From the NCBI GenBank assembly GCA_964017065.1, contig OZ024789.1, positions 2,016,764 through 2,080,763 of the forward strand: DNA of 64,000 nucleotides, given 5' to 3'. The DNA is from Haliclona indistincta (Eukaryota > Porifera > Demospongiae > Haplosclerida > Chalinidae). Numbering within the stretch: the first letter of the stretch is position 1; each line of letters begins with the position of its first letter. Shown in pieces: positions 1 to 11,500 of this stretch. The notes under the pieces were generated by a model. It did not search any database. It was not told where the DNA came from and saw nothing but the letters and a program-made list of their open reading frames with translations. The translations under genes and the position numbers were made by a program.

Positions 1-71
1 TACATTGTATGTAGCCGCCATCTTGTTTTCTCGTTCAACCCTACATAGGGAGGCACTACCGTGCCTCCCTA
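1..71. repeat. Dispersed repeat end with terminal hairpin, copy 1
   Basis: These bases are nearly identical to 57,473-57,549, which lie just before the assembly gap, and related to 47,118-47,189. All three share a GCCGCCATCTTGTTTT-like core (TCCGCCATC in the third copy) followed by a perfect hairpin. Here the arms are GGGAGGCAC (48-56) and GTGCCTCCC (61-69) with a TACC loop. The family is not recognised. A hairpin near an end occurs in Helitrons and some non-LTR 3' ends, but no diagnostic end such as CTRR is seen. Confidence 0.6.
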
Positions 72-72
72 A

Positions 73-230
73 TACAGTGGTACCTCTCTTAGAGGACACC
101 CTCATCCCTCTATAATGGACACTTACTGAATCCCAAATATAACCCACATAAATTAATGTATATAATAAACCTCTGATCATGCAGAGGACACCCTCTCTAT
201 AATGGATTGGTTAGAGACCTGACCTCTCAA
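73..230 (+). mobile_element. Possible pogo/Tigger-like (Tc1/mariner) end fragment
   Basis: A TA at 73-74 is followed by CAGTGGTACCTCTCTTAGAG and then ATAATGGACA. This resembles the terminal sequence of pogo-group DNA transposons, which begin with CAGT and a GTACCTC-like stretch next to a TA target. A second GAGGACACCCTCTCTATAATGGA block lies at 182-206. No matching right end is visible and no transposase is present, so at most this is a truncated non-autonomous copy. Confidence 0.35.
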
Positions 231-514
231 CTCACACAATTTGGTCGTGTGTCACATGATTTCAGATGCTCATAATCTATGTATACTACCTTTGTAGCAT
301 ATCGTACGCTAATCAAATTTACAGTGTCCAATATGCATGCATCGTAATTGAACTAAAAAAATTACATAACGTACCATACGATCACAATCAATCTCGAGAA
401 GGGTATGCATGATAGCTGTCTCATTCTGCTATAGGACTCTTTGGTGTGTTGTTACATAACTCACCAACTAAAATGACAGTCCCAACAGCCACGCCTCCTC
501 CTGCAGGGTGAGCA

Positions 515-1113
515 TTAACCCTTTAACCCCTATTGTCGCCTTTTGGCGACATACATACTTCAGACACCATAACTTTATCAAAAAGTGTTAAAATATCCCA
601 TAATTAAGCCAAATTGAAGAATACAAATAACCGCAAAAAATCCAGTGGTTTTCGGCGCGCCCCCTGCGCTAAACGTTATGGTGACGGCATTTCTATGGCT
701 TCAGTGCAAATTTCACAACATTTTAGGAGAAACAAAATGGCTGCCAAGAAATTTTGGACATTTTATGGCTTCAGGGTGCTCGGAAACACATTTTTGTGCA
801 TTCTCTATGATCTGGGCTACATTTTGCACTCACCAAAACCACTGCTATCTGTGTGTACTTTTCAGTAGCCAGCCCCAAAGTACTAACTTTGAGCAAAATT
901 TGACGAGGTCGTTGCACTTTATCGGCTTCACTTTCGAAGTGGGAGGGGCATATCGACTGACTTGAGTGTGGGCAATTGCGGCTACTCACTGGCGTAAAAG
1001 GACGCAAATTTGAGACCAGTAGCACAAAAGACACACGAGATATTCACGAGAGAAGTGGTCAGCATTTACGAGGTTAAAATTTCAGCAAGATAATTTAGTA
1101 ATTAAAGGGTTAA
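515..1113. mobile_element. piggyBac-type MITE, copy 1
   Basis: The element is bounded by TTAA at 515-518 and TTAA at 1110-1113. Its ends are CCCTTTAA and the inverted TTAAAGGG. TTAA target duplication with ends starting CCC is the piggyBac hallmark. The 591-bp interior is strongly similar to 13,588-15,246 once an insertion there is removed. It encodes no transposase. Open frames inside it (614-965) are shared by sequence only and show no recognisable domain. Confidence 0.7.
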
Positions 1114-1303
1114 TGAGTTTTCATCAAAAATTGTAATTCTTGCTGGAAATGGTCCAAAAATGTTGAAAATCAATTCTAAGTGTTTAAAACACCATTTTAA
1201 ATCACTTTCTGAAGAAATGGATAAGAAAGGATTATAGGGTGATTAATGAATTTAGTTTAGCTCCGCCCATTCCTGTATGTGGGAGTGAGTCGCTGTCCTT
1301 CTC

Positions 1304-1889
1304 TAGTCGTCTCTAGTCTCGTCTCCAGACCACACCCTCGCCCATCGCGAGAGAGGGTCTGGTGACTTTAGTCGATTTTCTTGGGCCGGGAAGTAATATC
1401 TTCCCCGGAATGTCTGGGATAGAATCTGATTGGTCAGAAGGCCAACTGTTACGTAATACAAACCGCATCGATAGAATGATGGCGTTGAAATGACTGTAGT
1501 ATTTTGGCTGACGTTCTCGACCGTACAATCAGAGCTGCATTTGTCAGCATAGGTTATGAAAGTCCGACAGACGATCAGCGTCTTGATATTACTGAGTTTA
1601 ATTTGTCAAAGGGAAAGACGATTTCGTCTGCCTCCCGACTGGAGAAGCGGCAAGTGTCTGTGTTTTGTTACTCTGCCTGCTGTCTAGACGTCTTCGCAAT
1701 TCGTAGATTGTCTTCCTCGTCTAACGCGTAACTACATACGATACCAGACACTTGCGTGCAGCAGCCATTTACTTATACGGATTCATTAGTGTTACGTAAC
1801 TTTCTTACACGAAAAGCCCAAGAAAGAGCAACTAAAGTCAGCAGACACTCTCTCGCGATAGGTGAGGGTGTGGTCTGGGGACGAGACTA
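1304..1889 (+). mobile_element. MULE-like element carrying a RecQ helicase fragment, copy 1
   Basis: A 9-bp direct repeat GTCCTTCTC (1295-1303 and 1890-1898) flanks the element, and its inverted ends begin TAGTC. The right end read inward is TAGTCTCGTCCCCAGACC. The left end has a short local duplication before TAGTCTCGTCTCCAGACC. Nine-bp target duplications fit Mutator-like transposition. The interior holds a 5' fragment of a helicase gene and no transposase. The same element recurs at 16,623-21,564 with its own different 9-bp duplication, so the unit is mobile as a whole. Confidence 0.7.
1510..1728 (+). pseudogene. RecQ-like helicase N-terminal fragment, decayed
   Basis: The frame reads VLDRTIRAAFVSIGYESP and then a Q-motif-like DDQRLDITEF segment, matching the fragment at 21,199-21,369. 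In RecQ helicases this region is motif 0 (FGY...Q) leading into Walker A. Here the segment that should become the P-loop is out of frame, and the reading continues into unrelated residues. It is a captured, non-functional gene piece inside the MULE-like element. Confidence 0.5.
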
Positions 1890-1897
1890 GTCCTTCT

Positions 1898-1952
1898 CAA
1901 GGGGTAGTCACCCAGTACCCTCCTGTGGAATCGTCCGTGACTGCAATCAAAA
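1898..1952 (+). repeat. Left terminal inverted repeat of the giant foldback
   Basis: It begins CAAGGGGTAGTCACCC and is the reverse complement of 12,429-12,483 with two visible substitutions. The left end abuts the 9-bp duplication of the MULE-like element at 1304-1889. Confidence 0.7.
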
Positions 1953-2045
1953 TTGGCTCAAGCGATCAAGCAGTGTTTTTGGGCAAGATCAAGCGATCAA
2001 GACAGTTTTTAGGCTGGATCAAAGGATCAAAATGAAATCAAGCGG
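1953..2045 (+). repeat. Left subterminal GATCAA-rich zone
   Basis: Five copies of GATCAAG or GATCAAA occur within about 90 bp. The right subterminal zone (12,345-12,428) has five more. Clustered short subterminal motifs are typical transposase-binding arrays in several DNA transposon superfamilies. That role here is inference. Confidence 0.45.
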
Positions 2046-2390
2046 AAGCTAATTTATTGTTTAAAAGACGCTATAAACACACTGCTATAACAATTTTACC
2101 TTTTCTATCTGTTTTCGATTGTTGTTTTTCTGTATCAGTACCGATACGAAAAGCGGCAAGATTCTCGGGCATGAGAGAGAGGGGCGTGTCTAATCATTGC
2201 CTAACTCGATTCCGAAATTCTGGTACCACTACCAGACTAGTGTGACAGGTGCTATAATAGATGCGGTTTTGTAGTCAACACAATGGAACGTGTAGCTGTC
2301 CAGCTCCACCTAGTTGACCGTGAAACTGGACCGATTATGACCAAAGTTTGGAGTTACGATGGCGAAAAAGTCTGCAATGCCACTCGTGCT

Positions 2391-3696
2391 TAGTCTCGCG
2401 GGCCAGACCTTCCTGGGGGCAGGGCGGAGTTTCGGATAGAAAGGGAAGGTCTGGAGACTCTTGGCAGGTTTTCATGTGCAGCACCAAAATCTTGGTGCCG
2501 CCAATCAGATTGCAGAGGTCACGTGAAGTTGCGCAATAATGGTTAAATTAATTAGCTTAGTTTGTGCGCACAGAATCGAAGTCGCCACGATCAGGCCAAG
2601 CAACGCGATGTACAGCACGCAAAGCTGGAAGTAGACTCTCAGAGAGCCGCCTTCTGGTCTTCATTGCTGCCTCACATTTACAAAGCAAGCAGAGCTATGT
2701 AAATATGAGCTATGTAGATATCAATGCAATCTCTAGGTGGATATCTGACCTGTGTATGCAGTTCAATGTTCAAAAATGCAAATACATGGTCTTCTCAAGG
2801 AAACGCAGTATTGTACCTTCTCTCTGTGGCTTGTCTATTGATGATCTTCACCTTGAAAAGGTTGATGTTTACAAGTATCTTGGGGTTTACCTTACATCAG
2901 ATCTATGCTGGTCTGTTCACATTGACAAAATCTGTGCTAAATCAAAAAAGCTTGTCGGTATGTTCCACCGCAGATTCTTCTCAAGTATGGATTCTGAAAG
3001 TTACAGACTTCTGTATAAATCATACATCAGACCTCATTTAGAGTATGCCTGTCAAGTCTGGGACCCTCACATAAAAAAAGATATTGAGGCTCTAGAGGCA
3101 GTTCAAAGATTTGCACTTAGGGCTTGTTGTAAAAAATGGGATGCGCCATATGACATACTATTGGCTGAAAATAGAGTGCCATCTCTTTTAGACAGAAGAG
3201 TACACATGAAGTTATGTACTATGTACAAGATTGTAAACACTCTTATTAACTTCCCCAATGCACCTGTTGAGTTAAGGACGATCCCTTATTCTTCAAGACA
3301 CCTGCATCCTCTCACCCTTCTTGATCATCAGTCTAAGAATAATTCTTTTTCTGCATCCTTTTTTCCTTCTACTTGTAAAGCCTGGAATAATCTTAATTAT
3401 GATGTTGTAAGTGTTTCTACCTTTTCGTCATTTAAGAACTTAACTAAACCTAAACCTAAATAATTTTTTTCTTTTTATTCCTATTCCCTCTTTTGGGTGC
3501 ACGCCTTTGTATTAGCATATTTAAATTGCTATTGTGTGTATCCATGCAACTTGCTAAATTGTTATAAAAAAAAAAAAGAAAAAAAAAGAGCTGCTCCATC
3601 TTAATGATTTTTAGAGCACGTGATATTGCGCAATAATTACATTCCGTACACACGGAAACCTGTCCAGAGTCTCGTCTGGCCTGGCCCGCGAGAATA
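2391..3696. mobile_element. TIR element with TAGTCTCGCGGGCC ends, containing a LINE fragment
   Basis: The left end TAGTCTCGCGGGCCAG matches the inverted right end near 3670-3693 (GGCCCGCGAGAATAA read on the plus strand). Further inverted similarity reaches a GCGCAATAAT block at about 2530 and 3632. The element splits a small ORF. No clean target duplication is visible. Its terminus resembles the TAGTCTCG end of the MULE-like elements, which may mean a shared superfamily. Confidence 0.45.
2564..3463 (+). pseudogene. 5'-truncated non-LTR retrotransposon (Jockey/CR1-like RT C-terminus)
   Basis: The 299-codon frame contains the region just after the reverse-transcriptase catalytic core: FNVQKCKYMVFSRKR, then a YKYLGVYLTSDLCWSVHI stretch, then YIRPHLEYACQVWDPH. 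These are typical of the thumb and post-RT segment of Jockey/CR1-type LINE proteins. The catalytic YxDD region and the endonuclease are absent. An A-rich tail follows at 3565-3588. This is the usual structure of a 5'-truncated, reverse-transcribed LINE insertion. The first ~45 codons probably belong to the surrounding element. Confidence 0.7.
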
Positions 3697-4019
3697 ACTA
3701 ATGTGGAGGCAAAACTATTCCGAGATATTCTCTACAAGACCATCATCTCAGAGTTATCAGTATCGAGCAACTGATGTAATGATATCCCTGTGCTCTCTTC
3801 CAGAGAGCCACATTTTCTTGAAAGAGCATCTTGACTTGTATAAGATGAAGTATGAGGTCTGTTTAGCACCAAAAATTATTATAATAACCAAATGATGTTT
3901 TAAAACATTTTCATTGTAGGTTTTTGAGAACACTTCAGAATAGCATAAAGACAAACAATTATTGTTTTAAATCTACATGTAATTGCCCTCGCCCAGTACG
4001 TGCGAGGCCCTCGCCCAGT

Positions 4020-4197
4020 ACAGTTGTTTGCAAAGACCTTGCATAACGGAAGCGAAAGCGGTAGTATGACGTTAGCCAATCAAACGCACGTAGGCGTGAC
4101 TAACTGAAGCTGTACACGTGACGAAAAGTGAATTTGATTGGCCAGTGTCACACTTCCGCTTTCGCTTCTGTTATGCAAGATCTTCGCAAACAACTGT
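4020..4197. mobile_element. Small foldback MITE (ACAGTTG ends)
   Basis: Arms of about 65 bp begin ACAGTTGTTTGC and end GCAAACAACTGT, forming a near-complete palindrome of 178 bp. GTAC flanks both sides and CCTCGCCCAGTAC is repeated around it. It sits in the left flank of the 171-bp array and has no counterpart on the right side, so it inserted after the palindrome formed. Confidence 0.6.
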
Positions 4198-4204
4198 ACG
4201 TGCC

Positions 4205-4397
4205 CTCGCCCAGTACGAGGTATTATAACAGTCAAAAAACGCACAAGGACCCGACCTAAGGACCCGCGATCTTTAACCCGTCCGCCCATTTACCATCGCG
4301 ATCGCGCAGCGCAGCGACTTCGCATCTTCCCTTCTACTACTCAGTTCACCTTGTTACTTGATGTAATGTTACTGTACTACTCTGGTAGTCTCTACTA
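4205..4397 (+). repeat. Left flank of the inverted array
   Basis: This segment is the reverse complement of 12,171-12,335. It includes CGCACAAGGACCCG, a GCGATCGCGCAGCGCAGCG stretch and a partial array unit. It marks where the tandem array begins. Confidence 0.7.
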
Positions 4398-7300
4398 ACT
4401 CTATTCTTGCACTCAGAATAGTTAGATCTATTTAAAGCATGCTGGTGATGTGTTACCAGCACTGTGATTGCAGTAGCAATCCAGGTATTGTATACGATAA
4501 GGACCCACACTTGTAACTTGATGTAGGAATAAGCTAATGTCACTAGACTGTTCTGGCAGTCTCTACTAACTCTATTCTTCCTGTGTGAAAAGTTAGATCC
4601 ATTTAAAGCATGCTGGTGATGTGTTACCAGCACTGTGATTGCAGTAGCATTGTATTCGATAAGGACCCACACTTGTAACTTGATGTAGAAATAAGCTAAT
4701 CTCACTGGGCTGCTCAGGCAGTCTCTACTAATTCTATTCTTGCTGTCTGAAAAGTTAGACCTATTTTAAGCATGCTGGTGATGTGTTACCAGCACTGTGA
4801 TAACCGCAACAATCAAAGGTAATGTATTCGATAAGGACCCACATTTTTAACTTGACGTAGGAATAAGCTAATGTCACTAGACTGCTCTGGCAGTCTCTAC
4901 TAACTCTATTCTTGTTGTGTGAAAAGTTAGATCCTTTTAAAGCATGCTGGTGATGTGTTACCAGCACTGTGATTACAGCAGCAATCATAGGTACTGTATT
5001 CGATAAGGACCCACACTTGTAACTTGATGTAGGAATAAGCTAATGTCACTGGGCTGTTCTGGCAGTCTCAACTAACTCTATTCTTGCTGTGTGAAAAGTT
5101 AGATCTGTTTAAAGCATGCTGGTGATGTGTTACCAGCACTGTGATTACAGCAGCAATCATAGGTACTGTATTCGATAAGGACCCACACTTGTAACTTAAT
5201 GTAGGAATAAGCTAATGTCACTGGGCTGTTCTGGCAGTCTCAACTAACTCTATTCTTGCTGTGTGAAAAGTTAGATCTGTTTAAAGCATGCTGGTGATGT
5301 GTTACCAGCACTGTGATTACAGCAGCAATCATAGGTATTGTATTCGATAAGGACCCACACTTGTAACTTGATGTAGGAATAAGCTTAAAGTCACTAGACT
5401 GCTCTGGCAGTCTCTACTAACTCTATTCTTGCTGTGTGAAAAGTTAGATCTGTTTAAAGCATGCTGGTGATGTGTTACCAGCACTGTGATTGCAGTAGCA
5501 ATCCAGGTATTGTATTCGATAAGGACCCACACTTGTAACTTGATGTAGGAATAAGCTAATGTCACTAGACTGTTCTGGCAGTCTCTACTAACTCTATTCT
5601 TGCTGTGTGAAAAGTTAAATCTTTTTTAAGCATGCTGGTGATGTGTTACCAGCACTGTGATAACCGCAACAATCAAAGGTAATGTATTCGATAAGGACCC
5701 ACATTTGTAACTTGACGTAGGAATAAGCTAATGTCACTAGACTGCTCTGGCAGTCTCTACTAACTCTATTCTTGTTGTGTGAAAAGTTAGATCCTTTTAA
5801 AGCATGCTGGTGATGTGTTACCAGCACTGTGATTACAGCAGCAATCATAGGTACAGTATTCGATAAGGACCCACACTTGTAACTTGATGTAGGAATAAGC
5901 TAATGTCACTGGGCTGTTATGGCAGTCTCTACTAACTATATTCTTGCTGTGTGAAAAGTTAGATCTGTTTAAAGCATGCTGGTGATGTGTTACCAGCACT
6001 GTGATTATAGCAGCAATCATAGGTACTGTATTCGATAAGGACCCACACTTGTAACTTGATGTAGGAATAAGCTAATGTCACTGGGCTGTTCTGGCAGTCT
6101 CAACTAACTCTAGTCTTGCTGTCTGAAAGGTTAAATTTTTTTAAAGCATGCTGGTGATGTGTTACCAGCACTGTGATAACCGCAACAATCATAGGTAATG
6201 TATTCGATAAGGACCCACACTTGTAACTTGATGTAGGAATAAGATAATGTCACTAGACTACTCTGGCAGTCTCTACTAACTCTATTCTTGCTGTGTGAAA
6301 AGTTAGATCTGTTTAAAGCATGCTGGTGATGTGTTACCAGCACTGTGATTGCAGTAGTAATCCAGGTATTGTATTCGATAAGAATCCACACTTGTAACTT
6401 TATGTAGGAATAAGATAATGTCACTAGACTGTTCTGGCAGTCTCTACTAACCCTATTCTTACTGTCTGAAAGGTTAAATTTTTTTAAAGCATGCTGGTGA
6501 TGTGTTACCAGCACTGTGATTACAGTAGCAATCCAGGTATTGTATTCGATAAGGACCCACACTTGTAACTTTATGTAGGAATAAGCTAATGTCACTAGAC
6601 TGTTATGGCTGTCTCTACTAACTCTATTCTTGCTGTCTGAAAAGTTAGATCTTTTTGAAGCATGCTGGTGATGTGTTACCAGCACTGTGATTGCAGTAGC
6701 AATCCAGGTATTGTATTCGATAAGGACCCACACTTGTAACTTGATGTAGAAATAAGCTAATCTCACTGGGCTGCTCAGGCAGTCTCTACTAATTCTGTTC
6801 TTGCTGTCTGAAAAGTTTGACCTATTTTAAGCATGCTGGTGATGTGTTACCAGCACTGTGATAACCGCAACAATCAAAGGTAATGTATTCGATAAGGACC
6901 CACATTTGTAACTTGACGTAGGAATAAGCTAATGTCACTAGACTGCTCTGGCAGTCTCTACTAACTCTATTCTTGCTGTGAGAAAAGTTAAATCTTTTTT
7001 AAGCATGCTGGTGATGTGTTACCAGCACTGTGATTGCAGTAGCAAAGCAGGTATTGTATTCGATAAGGACCCACACTTGTAACTTGATGTAAAAATAAGC
7101 TAATCTCACTGGGCTGCTCTGGCAGTCTCTACTAATTCTATTCTTGCTGTCTTAAAAGTTAGACCTATTTTAAGCATGCTGGTGATGTGTTACCTGCACT
7201 GTGATTACAGCAGCAATCATAAGTATTGTATTCGATAAGGACCCACACTTGTAACTTGATGTAGGAATAAGCTAATCTCACTGGGCTGCTCTGGCAGTCT

Positions 7301-8573
7301 CTACTAATTCTATTCTTGCTGTCTGAAAAGTTAGACCTGTTTTAAGCATGCTGGTGATGTGTTACCAGCACTGTGATTGCAGCAGCAATCATAGGTATTG
7401 TATTCGATAAGGACCCACGCTTGTAACTTGATGTAGGAATAAGCTAATGTCACTAGACTGTTCTGGCAGTCTCTACTAACTCTATTCTTACTGTCTGAAA
7501 GGTTAAATTTTTTTTAAGCATGCTGGTGATGTGTTACCAGCACTGTGATTGCAGTAGCAATCCAGGTATTGTATTCGATAAGGACCCACACTTGTAACTT
7601 GATGTAGGAATAAGATAATGTCACTGGGCTGCTCTGGCAGTCTCTACTAACTCTATTCTTGCTGTGTGAAAAGTTAGATCTGTTTAAAGCATGCTGGTGA
7701 CGTGTTACCAGCACTGTGATTGCAGTAGCAATCCAGGTATTGTATTCGATAAGGACCCACACTTGTAACTTGATGTAGGAATAAGCTAATGTCACTAGAC
7801 TGTTCTGGCAGTCTCTACTAACTCTATTCTTGCTGTGTGAAAAGTTAGATCTGTTTAAAGCATGCTGGTGATGTGTTACCAGCACTGTGATTGCAGTAGC
7901 AAACCAGGTATTGTATTCGATAAGGACCCACACTTGTAACTTGATGTAAAAATAAGCTAATCTCACTGGGCTGCTCTGGCAGTCTCTACTAATTCTATTC
8001 TTGCTGTCTTAAAAGTTAGACCTATTTTAAGCATGCTGGTGATGTGTTACCAGCACTGTGATTACAGCAGCAATCATAGGTATTGTATTCGATAAGGACC
8101 CACACTTGTAACTTGATGTAGGAATAAGCTAATCTCACTGGGCTGCTCTGGCAGTCTCTACTAATTCTATTCTTGCTGTCTGAAAAGTTAGACCTGTTTT
8201 AAGCATGCTGGTGATGTGTTACCAGCACTGTGATTGCAGTAGCAATCCAGGTATTGTATTCGATAAGGACCCACACTTGTAACTTGATGTAGGAATAAGC
8301 TAATGTCACTAGACTGTTCTGGCAGTCTCTACTAACTCTATTCTTACTGTCTGAAAGGTTAAATTTTTTTAAAGCATGCTGGTGATGTGTTACCAGCACT
8401 GTGATTACAGTAGCAATCATAGGTATTGTATTCGATAAGGACCCACACTTGTTACTTGATGTAGAAATAGGCTAATGTCACTAGGCTTATCTGGCAGTCT
8501 CTACTAACTCTATTCTTGCTGTTTGAATAGTTAGATCTTTTTTAAGCATGTTGGTGATGTGTTACCAGCACTG
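4398..8573 (-). repeat. Left arm: about 24 tandem units of ~171 bp
   Basis: Each unit contains AAGCATGCTGGTGATGTG, ACCAGCACTGTGAT, ATTCGATAAGGACCCACA and AACTTGATGTAGGAATAAG. Most adjacent units are about 171 bp apart and differ at scattered positions. Units carry short inverted repeats: GCTGGT/ACCAGC, GATTGC/GCAATC and AGACTG/CAGTCT. On the minus strand many units are open for 57 codons and run on in frame (for example 6131-6766). Other units are shifted, so a real protein is doubtful. Confidence 0.85.
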
Positions 8574-11500
8574 ACATTAGCTTACTTCTACATCTAGTAA
8601 CAAGTGTGGGTCCTTATCGAATCAAATACCTATGATTGCTGCTGTAATCACAGTGCTGGTAACACATCACCAGCATGCTTTAAAAAGATCTAATTTTTTC
8701 AGACAGCAAGAATAGAGTTAGTCGAGACTACCAGAGCAGCCCAGTGACATTAGCTTATTCCTACATCAAGTAACAAGTGTGAGTCCTCATCGAATCAAAT
8801 ACCTATGATTGCTGCTGTAATCACAGTGCTGGTAACACATCATCAGCATGCTTTAAAAGGATCTAACTTTTCAGACAGCAAGAATAGAGTTAGTAGAGAC
8901 TGCAAGAGCAGCCCAGTGACATTAGCTTATTCCTACATCAAGTAACAAGTGTGAGTCCATATCGAATACAATACCTATGATTACTGCTGTAATCACAGTG
9001 CTGGTAATACATCACCAGCATGCTTTAAAAAGATCTAACTTTTCACACAGCAAGAATAGAGTTAGGAGAGACTGCCAGAGCAGTACAGTGACATTATCTT
9101 ATTTCTACATCAAGTTACAAGTGTGGGTCCGTGGGTCCTTATCGAATAAAATACCTGGATTGCTACTGCAATCACAGTGCTGGTAACACATCACCAGCAT
9201 GCTTTAAAAAGATCTAACTTTTCAGACAGCAAGAATAGAGTTAGTCGAGACTACCAGAGCAGCCCAGTGACATTAGCTTATTCCTACATCAAGTAACAAG
9301 TGTGGGTCCTTATCGAATCCAATACCTATGATTGCTGCTGTAATCACAGTGCTGGTAACACATCACCAGCATGCTTTAAAAAGATCTAACTTTTCAGACA
9401 GCAAGAATAGAGTTAGGAGAGACTGCCAGAGCAGTGTAGTGAAATTATCTTATTCCTACATCAAGTTACAAGTGTGGGTCCTTATCGAATACATTACCTG
9501 GATTGCTACTGCAATCACAGTGCTGGTAACACATCAGCAGTATGCTTTAAACAGATCTAACTTTTCACACAGCAAGACTAGAGTTAGTAGAGATTGCCAG
9601 AGCAGTCTAGTGAAATTATCTTATTTCTACATCAAGTTACAAGTGTGGTTCCTTATCGAATACAATACCTATGATTGCTGCTGTAATCACGGTGGTGGTA
9701 ACACATCACCAGCATGCTTAAAATAGGTCTAACTTTTCAGACAGCAAGAATAGAATTAGTAGAGACTGCCAGAGCAGCCCAATGAGATTAGCACATCAAG
9801 TTACAAGTGTGGGTCCTTATCGAATAGAATACCGGGATTGCTACTGCAATCACAGTGCTGGTAACACATCACCAGCATGCTTTAAAAGGATCTAACTTTT
9901 CACACAGCAAGACTAGAGTTAGTAGAGACTACCAGAGCAGTCTAGTGACATTAGCTTATTCCTACATCAAGTTACAAGTGTGGGTCCTTATCGAATACAA
10001 TACCTGGATTGCTACTGCAATCACAGTGTTGGTAACACATCACCAGCATGCTTTAAAAGGATCTAACTTTTCACACAGCAAGAATAGAGTTATTATAGAC
10101 TGCCAGAGCAGTCTAGTGAAATTACCTTATTCCTACATCAAGTTACAAGTGTGGGTCCTTATCGAATACATTACCTATGATTGTTGCAGTTATCACAGTG
10201 CTAGTAACACATCACCAGCATGCTTTAAAAAGATCTAACCTTTCAGACAGCAAGAATAGAGTTAGTAGAGATTGCCAGAGCAGTCTAGTGACATTAGCTT
10301 ATTCCTACATCAAGTTACAAGTGTGGGTCCTTATCGAATACATTACCTAAATTGCCACTGCAATCACAGTGCTGGTAACACATCAGCAGTATGCTTTAAA
10401 CAGATCTAACTTTTCACACAGCAAGACTAGAGTTAGTAGAGACTGCCAGAGCAGTCTAGTGAAAATATCTTATTCCTACATCAAGTTACAAGTGTGGTTC
10501 CTTATCGAATACAATACCTATGATTGCTGCTGTAATCACGGTGGTGGTAACACATCACCAGCATGCTTAAAATAGGTCTAACTTTTCAGACAGCAAGAAT
10601 AGAATTAGTAGAGACTGCCAGAGCAGCCCAGTGACATTAGCTTAATCCTACATCAAGTTACAAGTGTGGGTCTTTATTGAATACAATACCTGGATTGCTA
10701 CTGCATCACAGTGCAGGTAACACATCACCAGCATGCTTTAAAAGGATCTAACTTTTCACACAGCAAGACTAGAGTTAGTAAAGACTGCCAGAGCAGTCTA
10801 GTGAAATTATCTTATTCCTACATCAAGTTACAAGTGTGGGTCCTTATCGAATGCAATACCTATGATTGCTGCTGTAATCACAGTGCTGGTAACACATCAC
10901 CAGCATGCTTTAAAATGATCTAACCTTTCAGACAGCAAGACTAGAGTTAGTAGAGACTGCCAGAGCAGTCTAGTGAAATTACCTTATTCCTACATCAAGT
11001 AACAAGTGTGGGTCCTTATCGAATTAAATACCTACGATTGCTGCTGTAATCACAGTGCTTGTAACACATCACCAGCATGCTTAAAAAGATCTAACTATTC
11101 AAACAGCAAGAATAGAGTTAGTAGAGACTGCCAGAGCAGCCCAGTGTCATTAGCTTATTTCTACATCAAGTAACAAGTGTGGGTCCATATCGAATCAAAT
11201 ACCTATGATTACTGCTGTAATCACAGTGCTGGTAATACATCACCAGCATGCTTTAAAAAGATCTAACTATTCAGAGTGCAAGAATAGAGTTAGGAGAGAC
11301 TGCCAGAGCAGTACAGTGACATTAGCTTATTTCTAAATCAAGTTACAAGTGTGGGTCCGTGGGTCCTATTGCTACTGTAATCACAGTGCTGGTAACACAT
11401 CACCAGCATGCTTTAAAAGGATCTAACTTTTCAGACAGCATGAATAGAATTAGTAGAGACTGCCTGAGCAGCCCAGTGAGATTAGCTTATTTCTACATCA

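Larger units (their letters stand above)
2283..3774 (+). pseudogene. Short ORF interrupted by a TIR element, unknown product
   Basis: An ATG at 2283 opens MERVAVQLHLVDRETGP and runs to codon CGT before 2388. The frame resumes at 3697 as TNVEAKLFRDILYKTI and stops at 3772. Removing the 2391-3696 insertion gives one continuous frame of about 60 codons. I do not recognise the product. It lies inside the giant foldback, so it could be a remnant of that element's own gene or captured host sequence. Confidence 0.35.

Noticed and set aside
614..1034. Overlapping frames inside the piggyBac MITE
   Set aside because: They are shared with the copy at 13,584-15,250 but lack domains and are interrupted differently, so they are by-products of the repeat.
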